Assembly: GCF_019052365.1 (NCBI RefSeq)
Contig: NZ_JAHQUY010000107.1
Coordinates: forward strand, 1-6,487
Length of the DNA stretch: 6,487 nucleotides
Source: Leyella stercorea
GTDB taxonomy: Bacteria; Bacteroidota; Bacteroidia; Bacteroidales; Bacteroidaceae
Reading direction: 5' to 3'
The notes beneath the pieces are model-generated. The model saw only the letters and a program-made list of their open reading frames with translations, made no database searches and was not told where the DNA came from. A program made the translations under genes and the position numbers. Below are positions 1 to 5,643 of the stretch, piece by piece. Each line of letters starts with the position of its first letter. The stretch's first letter is position 1.

Positions 1-246
1 GGAATAATCCCACTTGAAACCTTACCAGAGTATAAGGTAATGGGCGTCATACATCCAGAAGCGGTTCGCTCTCTTTGGGTAGATAAACAATATATCCAAT
101 CATTGAAGCAGTTAAGTCACTGTGATATAACAATGATCATATTAAAATTAAAAGATAACAAGATTGATACCATTGAGTTTACCAATTTTGGGAAATATAA
201 AATGACGGATGGAATGAGCGTAACATCATATTTAAAATTTAGATAA
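1..246 (+). CDS. 3' end of an unrecognised protein gene (partial)
   Basis: The reading frame is open from the first base and ends at TAA 244-246, giving 81 codons, so this is probably the C-terminal part of a gene that starts outside the window. An internal ATG at 40 is possible but nothing favours it. The product is mixed and apparently soluble, with a short strand-rich stretch (TMIILKLKDNKIDTIEF) and the end FGKYKMTDG...LKFR. I see no catalytic motif, membrane segment or signal peptide and do not recognise the family. It is transcribed towards the mob operon and separated from it by the IS1-family remnant. The gene could be element cargo or chromosomal flank; the sequence does not say which. 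Confidence 0.5.
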   Translation, partial: GIIPLETLPEYKVMGVIHPEAVRSLWVDKQYIQSLKQLSHCDITMIILKLKDNKIDTIEFTNFGKYKMTDGMSVTSYLKFR

Positions 247-253
247 TGCGGTA

Positions 254-322
254 ATGGCCAAAAGACGTAAAGAAATTCCAGTAAGCGAAAGAACTGTTAT
301 TTTGAAAGGATTACGAAAATGA
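254..322 (+). CDS. Small 22-codon ORF, possibly a truncated gene start
   Basis: ATG at 254 lies 8 bp after the preceding stop. The ORF encodes MAKRRKEIPVSERTVILKG followed by LRK and stops at TGA 320-322. The N-terminus is very basic, and the spacing suggests translation coupled to the upstream gene. The stop overlaps another ATG at 319 (ATGA), which opens a frame running into the IS element. The peptide reads like the beginning of a longer DNA- or RNA-binding protein cut short, but I do not recognise it. It may equally be a chance ORF. Confidence 0.25.
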   Translation: MAKRRKEIPVSERTVILKGLRK

Positions 323-437
323 AAAAAACATTACCCGTTGGCGGAATTAAATATGGAATAAGATGGGTAATGCTTCAAATCGGGAGTTGTTGTAATAATC
401 ATCTGATTATCAATGTGATTTTTAAAAGATTAGGCGT

Positions 438-464
438 AAAGGCAGGGAAAGATTCTCTGCCTTT
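438..464 (+). terminator. Intrinsic terminator-like hairpin in the IS leader
   Basis: An 8-bp stem, GGCAGGGA (441-448) with TCTCTGCC (454-461), has one G-T pair and the loop AAGAT. Three flanking A-T pairs (438-440 with 462-464) extend it, and TTTTGCTATATTT follows. This is the form of a rho-independent terminator for plus-strand transcripts. It lies between the IS left end and the transposase. It could end transcription of the upstream gene or shield the transposase from read-through, as hairpins do in several IS families. Confidence 0.5.
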
Positions 465-493
465 TGCTATATTTGTAACCCAAAACAAAGAAA

Positions 494-1198
494 ATGAATA
501 TACGAGAACGCTTCGGCACTTTATGCTCCAGATTGGGAGTCGAGCTTCAATGTCCACATTGCTACTCAAACAATATTATCAAAAGTGGTAAAAGTAGTAC
601 AGGTAAACAACGCTACCGATGCAAACATTGCCAGAAGCGTTTTATTACTGACTACACATACAAAGCCTATCTTCCTAACTCTGACACCAAAATCACTCAA
701 CTGACCAAAGAGGGATTGGGTATTCGCAGTACGGCACGAATATTGGGAATTTCATTACCACCTTGCTTAAGAAGATTTTGCAGATAGTAAGCAATATCAA
801 GCAGCCACCTACCTCTGTAGGCAAGACCTACGAAGTGGATGAGATGCGCATTTTTATCGGTAAAAAAATCATCCGCGCTGGTTAGTGTACGCCTTGGATA
901 GAGAAACTCGCAAGGTTGTGGCTTTTAAAGTGGGCAGACGTACCAACCGTACTCTGTCTGTTGTGCTTCAAAGTCTTTTTCTGTCCAAAGCCAAAATGAT
1001 TTACACCGATAAACTGAAAAAATACAGTTATCTCATCAGCTGAAAAATACACCGTACCGTTTTCCGTTCTACCAACCATATCGAGTGGCACAATCTTACA
1101 CTTCGTATCCACCTGAAACGACTGAACCGAAAACGATTTGTTACAGCCGCAGTTTATCAGTGCTAACAGCTATCATAAGGATTTACCTGTGGGTATAG
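494..1198 (+). pseudogene. IS1-family DDE transposase, broken by three frameshifts and a stop
   Basis: Frame 2 from ATG 494 gives an N-terminal zinc ribbon (QCPHC then RCKHCQKRF) and a helix-turn-helix (EGLGIRSTARILGIS). One base is missing near 755, and the match continues in frame 1 through TTLLKKILQIVSN and YEVDEMRIFIGKK. One A is lost from the A-run at 862-868, and frame 3 continues with WLVYALDRETRKVVAFKVGRR and IYTDKLKKYSYLIS. A TGA at 1041 interrupts this frame, which then reads HRTVFRSTNHIEWHNLTLR. A third one-base loss near 1131 restores frame 2 for KTICYSRSLSVLTAIIRIYL, ending at TAG 1196. Codons for the catalytic residues are still visible: D at 838-840, D at 1008-1010 and E at 1083-1085. 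In most family members the E is followed by R or N, but here by W. The intact protein would be a single-ORF Bacteroidetes IS1 transposase of about 235 residues. It is almost certainly inactive. Confidence 0.85.
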
Positions 1199-1250
1199 CT
1201 ACGGTCCGTAATCATAACACCGCAACCACAATACCCAATCCGTGTTTGCA

Positions 1251-3257
1251 CTACTTGTCTGGAATGAGATGGGACAAGGCAGGGGTGTTTTTTATCCTTT
1301 GAATCTCCGAATCAACCAGCGTCAGTATCTCTTGTTTTACCTTACGATAGTTGGCTTCGATAGTCTCTTTGAGATTATCGGAGCCATCTTCGTTTTTGAA
1401 TTCCACTATCACTGGGATAGGCTGGTATGCTTTCATTTCTGCCGACACCTTGACGCTATCCACCACTATCTCCGCATGGAAAATCTTTTGGTCGATGCGT
1501 TCGTCGAAGTTATCGGACACCGCACCCACGAATATACCTTGTGTGAGGTTGGAAATCTTGCTTGCCGGGATAAGGCTATCCATTTGCGTGGAAATGGAGG
1601 TGGATTTGTCGTTGCGGTTGATGGTCATGGACTGCCGTTGCTGTAGCACCTTTCCGAAGCGTTCGCTAAGTGTCTTGGCAGTTTCGCCCACAACTTGACC
1701 GCTAAACACATTGCCTACAGTGTTCTGGATTACCTTGCTCTCCTTGTCGCCATAGTCACGGGTAAGCTGCGAAAAGTCCTGAAAACCCAAGCACACGGCG
1801 ACCTTGTTGCTTCGGGCTGTGGCGATAAGGTTATCCAACCCACGAAAGTAGATAGTCGGCAACTCGTCGATTATCACAGACGATTTGAGCTGCTTCTTCT
1901 TATTGATGAGCTTCACGATACGGCTATTATACAGACCAAGTGCTGCCGAATAGATATTCTGGCGGTTGGGATTGTTACCTACAACCAGCACTTTCGGCTC
2001 CTTGGGATTATTGATGTCAAGCGAAAAATCATCGCCCGTCATCACCCAATAAAGGGCTGGTGAAATCATTCGTGAAAGCGGTATCTTGGCACTGGCTATC
2101 TGTCCCTGCAACTGATCCTGCGCTCCTCCCTCCCAAGCGTCCATAAAGGGAGAAAGATAGTTGGCAAGTTCATCGTAAGAAGTGAGTATCGGGAATATCT
2201 GTGCGTAAGGACGGTTCAGAAACTCGATAGCATGGGGAAAGGTGCAGTACTTTCCTTTCTCATATATCTTCAGAAACCAAATGATGGCAGCCAGCAAGAT
2301 AATCGGCGACTCCACAAAGAAGTCTCCCTGCTTCTGAATCCACGAACGGTTAAGGTTGAGCATAATAGTATAGGCACTCTCGTAGGCATCCGATATATCC
2401 GTCATAAAGGCGGGATTGATAGGATTGCACCGATGCGACTTTCTCGGATCATCGAAGTTGATGACATAAAACTGAGGTTTTACCTTGTAGGCATCCAAGT
2501 GATGAAGCAGGTGATTGTAGGCTATCTCTGACAAATCGGGGAACTTATAGTCGTAGATATACATGGCAAAGCCTTTCTCAATCTGCTGCTTGATATAGTT
2601 GTTCACAATGGCGTAAGACTTACCCGAACCCGGCGTGCCGAGCACCATCGAGGCACGGAAGGGATTGACCACGTTAATCCAACCTTTGTTCCACTTCTTC
2701 TTATAGTAAAAACGTGTAGGCAGATTGACAGAATACTCGTTCACCATGAGTTTGGTCTCCTGCATGAAACTCTCGTTCTCATTATTGAAGACATCTTCCA
2801 TGAGGTTGTGTTTCAAGAGCCTGCTAATCCAGAGTCCTCCCATCAACAGGCAGATATAACCCGCTGTCATTGTAAAAATGTACAGCGTGGCATTGCCCAA
2901 ATGTGATATAGGCAGAAGCAATAACCACCAGTTGAGGAAGAACAGACAGGAGCCAACAGCAAGAACCGTCCAAATCCTGTTCCAACTCATCTTTTCCGCT
3001 TTCACGCCCTTGGTTCCCAGACATGAGAGTGCCAGGAGCAGAAGCGAAAACAGCTTGGTATAGAGGATAGAATGAAATAAACCACCTGTTCTGTTGAAGT
3101 TGATAAGGATTCTGTCAACCCCCCCGATTGTCACTCCCCACATGCGCATTGCCTCATAGCAATACCAATACACATTCATAATAGCGAGAATTATACTCAC
3201 GGCACGGAGAAAATCCATGATTTTTCCCAATGCTCTCAAATCGTCTTCTTGTGCCAT
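1251..3257 (-). CDS. mobC: MobC, VirD4/TraG-family type IV coupling ATPase
   Basis: The 668-residue product is an inner-membrane coupling protein expected to link the relaxosome to the mating-pair channel and to power DNA export. Four hydrophobic segments lie at about residues 15-31, 62-80, 96-117 and 122-143. The cytoplasmic ATPase domain follows, with Walker A GTPGSGKS at 207-214 and Walker B VIIDELP at 461-467. A conserved glutamine lies just downstream in GFQDFSQL (491-498). These features, their order and the length fit the MobC proteins of CTnDOT-like elements. The start at 3257 is the first ATG after an A-rich leader without a clear Shine-Dalgarno, normal for Bacteroidetes. It is the last gene of the mobABC operon, 38 bp after mobB. 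The last codons (SHLIPDK, stop) run into the right end of the IS1 remnant, so the natural C-terminus may have been trimmed or replaced. The ATPase core is unaffected. Confidence 0.93.
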   Translation of the reverse strand: MAQEDDLRALGKIMDFLRAVSIILAIMNVYWYCYEAMRMWGVTIGGVDRILINFNRTGGLFHSILYTKLFSLLLLALSCLGTKGVKAEKMSWNRIWTVLAVGSCLFFLNWWLLLLPISHLGNATLYIFTMTAGYICLLMGGLWISRLLKHNLMEDVFNNENESFMQETKLMVNEYSVNLPTRFYYKKKWNKGWINVVNPFRASMVLGTPGSGKSYAIVNNYIKQQIEKGFAMYIYDYKFPDLSEIAYNHLLHHLDAYKVKPQFYVINFDDPRKSHRCNPINPAFMTDISDAYESAYTIMLNLNRSWIQKQGDFFVESPIILLAAIIWFLKIYEKGKYCTFPHAIEFLNRPYAQIFPILTSYDELANYLSPFMDAWEGGAQDQLQGQIASAKIPLSRMISPALYWVMTGDDFSLDINNPKEPKVLVVGNNPNRQNIYSAALGLYNSRIVKLINKKKQLKSSVIIDELPTIYFRGLDNLIATARSNKVAVCLGFQDFSQLTRDYGDKESKVIQNTVGNVFSGQVVGETAKTLSERFGKVLQQRQSMTINRNDKSTSISTQMDSLIPASKISNLTQGIFVGAVSDNFDERIDQKIFHAEIVVDSVKVSAEMKAYQPIPVIVEFKNEDGSDNLKETIEANYRKVKQEILTLVDSEIQRIKNTPALSHLIPDK

Positions 3258-3295
3258 TGTTTTTTCTGTTTTGAAGTTATACCTTGATAATACGA

Positions 3296-4549
3296 TTAAA
3301 GGTTTCTCCCTTTTCGCTTCTTTTTCTTTCTGCGTAACTCTCTATCGAATGCTGCTTCCTGTGCCTCGTTGGAAGAACCATTCCCTGCCATAAGTCCAAG
3401 ACCGCTGCCGTACTCATCGAACAAGCCAGAACCATGATATTCCTGTTCCGGCATTATGCCATCTTCCTTCGGGATGGTAAGCGGTATCGGCTGCACATTC
3501 TCGTAAGGCAAGGTGAAGTGCTCCTGCAGGGCATTGGCAGAAAGATTCGTTCCAAGTCTTGAACCATTGAACACGCTTTGGGTGCGGTGGTCAATGAATG
3601 TTGCTCCGTAGATACGGCCGTCAGCTGTATGTCGGAAAACAACATCAATACCCTTTGCTTTCAGCAGTTCAACGAACTTATCCTTATGGTACGTCTGCTT
3701 CAAGACAGCTTCCACACTATGACGGGTCATCTCGGAGAGTTTCTTTTCCTCCTTGAACTTCTTGGTAGAATAAGCGAACCGTTTTTCTATTGCCTCCACA
3801 CCGACAGATTTGTCAATCTTGGAAGCCTTGAAAGGATTTCCAACTTTATTGCCCTGTCCGTCCGTGGCAGAATAGACAAAACCATGATACTCATGACCGC
3901 CAACTTCGCCTCTGACTTCCTCCAAGGATATATTATATAAGGAGAGAAGTGCACGGTACTCGCCCAAGGACTGGAACCTGTAGGTAGCGCAGAGAGATTT
4001 TACTGTGTTGGCAACCTGCTTCTTCACATTGCCTTGGCTTGCATCCACCTTACGAAGTGGATTGTCGAATCGACGTTGCTTGCGGTCTGCCTTGTTGAGA
4101 TTGTACTTCATCTCCAAGTCACGAGTGATAGCCTTGCTCTTATGGTAGTTGTATCGGCTATCCAAGCACTTGCCGTTTTCATCCACTCGGATGGTCACGA
4201 TGTGCATGTGGTGACGGTCAATGTCCTCATGCTTGTAAACCATGTATGGCTGGTTGCCATATCCCATGCGCTCCAAGTATTCCCGTGCGATGTTCTCCAT
4301 CTCCATATCCGTCAGCACATCATCAGGATGCGGATTCAGGGAGATATGCACGACAGGCTTCTCTGTTCTGATGTGCGGAGAAAGGTATCGCTGGAAATCA
4401 CGCAAGGCGTTGGCGATGCTCGTCTTTCCCGAACAATCATCGAAGATCTTGTTCGTTGCCAAGAGCTTTCCCTCTTCCTTGTTAATCTTCTCACCATTGT
4501 ATGCCAGTGCGCCATACAATGAACTTCCGAAACTTATCTTTGCGACCAT
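3296..4549 (-). CDS. mobB: MobB relaxase/mobilisation nuclease (MOBP-like)
   Basis: The 417-residue protein is a conjugative relaxase, expected to nick oriT, stay bound to the 5' end through a tyrosine and pilot the strand. The N-terminal catalytic domain shows a tyrosine region (SLYGALAYNGEK; Y12 or Y17 is the candidate nucleophile), a strand with PVVHISLNPHPDD (about 66-77), and the metal-binding histidine motif HEDIDRHHMHIV (107-118). In that motif H107, H114 and H116 are the likely ligands, which fits the relaxase/mobilisation nuclease fold (Pfam PF03432). The remainder is helical and basic and ends in a lysine/arginine-rich tail (RRKKKKRKGR), probably a DNA contact. The start codon lies inside the end of mobA with a 16-bp overlap, implying translational coupling. 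In the Bacteroides element CTn341, MobB of the mobABC operon is the relaxase, which supports the name. Confidence 0.93.
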   Translation of the reverse strand: MVAKISFGSSLYGALAYNGEKINKEEGKLLATNKIFDDCSGKTSIANALRDFQRYLSPHIRTEKPVVHISLNPHPDDVLTDMEMENIAREYLERMGYGNQPYMVYKHEDIDRHHMHIVTIRVDENGKCLDSRYNYHKSKAITRDLEMKYNLNKADRKQRRFDNPLRKVDASQGNVKKQVANTVKSLCATYRFQSLGEYRALLSLYNISLEEVRGEVGGHEYHGFVYSATDGQGNKVGNPFKASKIDKSVGVEAIEKRFAYSTKKFKEEKKLSEMTRHSVEAVLKQTYHKDKFVELLKAKGIDVVFRHTADGRIYGATFIDHRTQSVFNGSRLGTNLSANALQEHFTLPYENVQPIPLTIPKEDGIMPEQEYHGSGLFDEYGSGLGLMAGNGSSNEAQEAAFDRELRRKKKKRKGRNL

Positions 4550-4953
4550 CTTTCCTCAAACTTACGGGTTAGTTCAACAATCTCACGGGTAAGAGAGACC
4601 AGTTCCCTGGTGCAGTTCTCCAGCTTATAGAGCAAAGCCATCGCCTTTTTCTCTGAGAAATGACAACGGAGTTCCTTGACAACCTGGTTGTAGTTGTTGC
4701 CAATCATTCGGTACTGCGAGTGAAAAGAGGAAAGCTTGGTGTAGTATTCCACCAGTGTCTTGTCCTCTCGCAACACCTTGAACGGCTCGCCGAAGATGCG
4801 TGCCTTGGCAAAGACAGCCTTTGCCTTCACATCAGTCTGCTCATACATGACGAGGAATTTCATCCACTCGTCATCGTCGAACCGAAGCATCACATGGTGC
4901 GACTTCGGGTTCAGCTTGGGGATTCGTCCCCCTCGTTTTCTTTCTGTGTTCAT
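4534..4953 (-). CDS. mobA: MobA relaxosome accessory protein
   Basis: The 139-residue basic protein is the first gene of the mob operon. It resembles Bacteroidetes MobA proteins and the bacterial mobilisation protein family PF05713, an accessory family that helps the relaxase at oriT. The N-terminal arm NTERKRGGRIPKLNPKSHHV leads into a ribbon-helix-helix-like segment, VMLRFDDDEWMKFLVMYEQ. The hallmark MIGNNYNQVVKEL lies at about residues 82-94, and the C-terminus is a heptad-like helix probably used for dimerisation. I chose ATG 4953 over the in-frame ATG at 4998. The 15 extra residues (MQFHYSRMYHLIHFN) are aromatic and unlike the family, while NTERKRGGR is a typical start. It overlaps mobB by 16 bp. 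The oriT it should act on is expected immediately upstream. Confidence 0.88.
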   Translation of the reverse strand: MNTERKRGGRIPKLNPKSHHVMLRFDDDEWMKFLVMYEQTDVKAKAVFAKARIFGEPFKVLREDKTLVEYYTKLSSFHSQYRMIGNNYNQVVKELRCHFSEKKAMALLYKLENCTRELVSLTREIVELTRKFEERWSQR

Positions 4954-5059
4954 ATTAAAATGGATTAAGTGGTACATGCGGCTATAATGGAATTGCACAA
5001 ACTATCGTCAGATTGGAACATGGGGAGCCCGACTTCGGAGAGGCTACCAACCCGGCAGG

Positions 5060-5115
5060 GCAAGGTCTTTGGAGAGTAACTCCAAAGGTTTTGAGTAACT
5101 CAAAACATACCTTGC
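5060..5115. repeat. Nested inverted repeats forming a three-way junction
   Basis: Outer arms GCAAGGT (5060-5066) and ACCTTGC (5109-5115) pair over 7 bp. Between them sit two perfect hairpins. The first is CTTTGGAG/CTCCAAAG (5067-5074 with 5080-5087, loop AGTAA). The second is GTTTTGAG/CTCAAAAC (5088-5095 with 5099-5106, loop TAA). The arms abut exactly, with only two unpaired bases (5107-5108) at the junction. The fold is possible in RNA of either strand, in single-stranded DNA or as extruded DNA. No coding function is visible. Confidence 0.8.
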
Positions 5116-5255
5116 TATGTCTTTGAGGACATAAAAATCCGCTTAGGGTGGATTGAAGTTAGCCTTCGTAAGAAGCTGTCCCCATCCCGAATGGACGCTG
5201 TTCGGGAAATCCTGTCCTTTGCGGAGCATCAAGCCTTAGTTCTTCTCGGAACGAT

Positions 5256-5272
5256 ATGGATGCGCCATCCAT
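5256..5272. repeat. Perfect palindrome ATGGATG-CGC-CATCCAT
   Basis: Two 7-bp arms (5256-5262 and 5266-5272) are separated by three bases. The palindrome sits about 20 bp downstream of the proposed mob -7 box, in the first part of the predicted mob transcript. It could be an operator or a leader hairpin; the sequence alone does not distinguish these. Confidence 0.6.
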
Positions 5273-5290
5273 TGTTTTGCCTTTCGGGTG

Positions 5291-5298
5291 CAAAATTA
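5291..5298 (-). promoter_or_regulatory. Candidate -7 box of the mob operon promoter
   Basis: On the minus strand the sequence is TAATTTTG, an exact match to the Bacteroidetes -7 consensus TAnnTTTG. It points towards mobA and would give a leader of roughly 330 nt. The -33 position 19 nt upstream is poor (TTCC where TTTG is expected), so the promoter may be weak or depend on an activator. It lies between the arms of the GGGTGC/GCACCC inverted repeat (5286-5291 with 5310-5315) and overlaps the first arm by one base, so a bound protein could block it. Confidence 0.35.
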
Positions 5299-5383
5299 CG
5301 GCTAAAATAGCACCCTTGGAACAGATGCACCCCAGACAACCACTGCAACTATCGGCAACATGCTGCCACAGGATTTGAAAACC

Positions 5384-5414
5384 ATTGTTTTTCGGAAAAA
5401 GCGTTGTTACTTTG
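5384..5414 (+). promoter_or_regulatory. Candidate Bacteroidetes promoter for the tra leader and traA
   Basis: ATTG (5384-5387, consensus TTTG) is followed by exactly 19 nt and TTACTTTG (5407-5414, one mismatch to TAnnTTTG). This matches the sigma-ABfr type promoter layout on the plus strand. Transcription would begin near 5420 and give a leader of about 280 nt before traA that contains two small ORFs and several repeats. Confidence 0.5.
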
Positions 5415-5447
5415 CAGCCGTAAACATCGAACTAATGATTTGAAAAT

Positions 5448-5603
5448 ATGATGAAACAAGCATTTGTAGAAATGAATAAACCTGTCATTATTGCAGTATC
5501 GCCTTGCATCAATGATGCGCTACTGACGTACAGACTTAATGATTCACTGTCGTACTGTCGTATGGAAATGATGAAGCACTGCAATGGTTCAAGGTCTCCA
5601 TAA
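5448..5603 (+). CDS. Small 51-codon ORF in the tra leader
   Basis: This ORF begins with ATG ATG about 30 bp after the proposed promoter and stops at TAA 5601-5603. The product starts MMKQAFVEMNKPVIIAVSPC and ends HCNGSRSP. It has a short hydrophobic patch (PVIIAVSPC), three cysteines and an unusual number of methionines. I do not recognise it. It could be a real small protein or leader peptide of the tra operon, or a chance ORF. Its position directly behind a good promoter favours translation. The ACTGNCGTA repeats lie within it. Confidence 0.35.
   Translation: MMKQAFVEMNKPVIIAVSPCINDALLTYRLNDSLSYCRMEMMKHCNGSRSP
5522..5563 (+). repeat. Three ACTGNCGTA repeats
   Basis: ACTGACGTAC (5522-5531), ACTGTCGTAC (5546-5555) and ACTGTCGTAT (5554-5563) are near-identical. 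The last two form an exact 8-bp tandem, ACTGTCGT twice (5546-5561). Spacing between starts is 24 and 8 bp. The array lies 140-180 bp upstream of a ParA-family gene. Repeats there could bind a regulator or a partition-like partner, but that role is inferred only from position. Confidence 0.45.
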
Positions 5604-5608
5604 TGGAG
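5596..5608. repeat. Palindrome CTCCAT-A-ATGGAG
   Basis: Perfect 6-bp arms flank a single central base, and the palindrome spans the stop codon of the 51-codon ORF. It suits a dimeric repressor site or a small hairpin between the two leader ORFs. It is short enough to have arisen by chance. Confidence 0.4.
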
Positions 5609-5623
5609 CAATGACTTATAGAC

Positions 5624-5643
5624 ATGGACACTTATGTGTTCAT
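5624..5643. promoter_or_regulatory. Inverted repeat ATGGACAC-TTAT-GTGTTCAT, possible operator
   Basis: Two 8-base arms around a 4-base centre pair at seven positions, with one G-T. The repeat covers the ATG of the 27-codon leader ORF, about 60 bp before traA. A protein bound here, or a hairpin in the mRNA, would hide that start codon, so a role in controlling traA is possible. This is inference. Confidence 0.35.

Larger units (their letters stand above)
366..1255 (+). mobile_element. Decayed IS1-family insertion sequence
   Basis: The element is defined by a broken IS1-type transposase (494-1198) and by end-like sequences. The left end GGTAATGCTTCAAAT starts at 366; it shares GGTAATG with an IS1 terminal repeat, and GGTRATG is typical of the family. 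On the opposite strand, the right end reads AGTAGTGCAAAC from 1255 inwards. The two ends match only partly (GTA-TGC, then AT-GGG further in), as expected for a worn or divergent copy. The size of about 890 bp suits the family. No exact 8-9 bp target duplication abuts the ends, but a 13/14 direct repeat lies beside them (354-367 and 1260-1273). The right boundary overlaps the 3' end of mobC. Boundaries are uncertain by about 10 bp. Confidence 0.65.
4999..5340. other. Candidate oriT region / structured mob leader
   Basis: About 340 bp with no convincing gene lie directly upstream of mobA and are packed with inverted repeats. These are a three-way junction (5060-5115), a hairpin TATGTC/GACATA (5116-5121 with 5128-5133), AATCC/GGATT (5136-5140 with 5150-5154) and a GTAA-loop hairpin (5161-5177). 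They continue with TCCCGAA/TTCGGGA (5185-5191 with 5201-5207), a palindrome at 5256-5272 and GGGTGC/GCACCC (5286-5291 with 5310-5315). In studied Bacteroides elements oriT maps beside the mob operon, and inverted repeats near nic are a common feature. I cannot point to the nick site. The same DNA would also be the 5' leader of mob mRNA if the promoter lies at 5291-5298. Confidence 0.6.

Noticed and set aside
319..591. 90-codon frame starting at ATG 319
   Set aside because: It crosses the IS end and terminator hairpin and overlaps the transposase start in another frame. Its repeated MLQIGS reflects the DNA repeat, not a protein family.
882..1112. Minus-strand 76-codon frame inside the IS remnant
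   Set aside because: It is antisense to the recognisable IS1 transposase sequence on the plus strand.
1200..1210. Palindrome TACGG-T-CCGTA as a mobC terminator
   Set aside because: The stem is only 5 bp with no T-run on either strand, too weak to call a terminator.
1242..2063. Plus-strand open frames opposite mobC
   Set aside because: They are antisense to the coupling ATPase with no start signals or motifs, so they are shadows.
4034..4522. Plus-strand open frame of 162 codons opposite mobB
   Set aside because: It lies entirely antisense to the relaxase, whose motifs are clear, and its product has no recognisable domain. It follows from the codon bias of mobB.
4954..4998. N-terminal extension of mobA from ATG 4998
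   Set aside because: The extra residues are aromatic and unlike the family. ATG 4953 gives a typical basic start and usual length.
4998..5028. Alternative mobA promoter with minus-strand ATAGTTTG (4998-5005)
   Set aside because: The -7 box is imperfect and there is no TTTG at the 19-nt position. The site at 5291-5298 is better.
5546..5561. CRISPR-like repeats
   Set aside because: There are only short tandem units, with no repeat-spacer periodicity and no cas genes.
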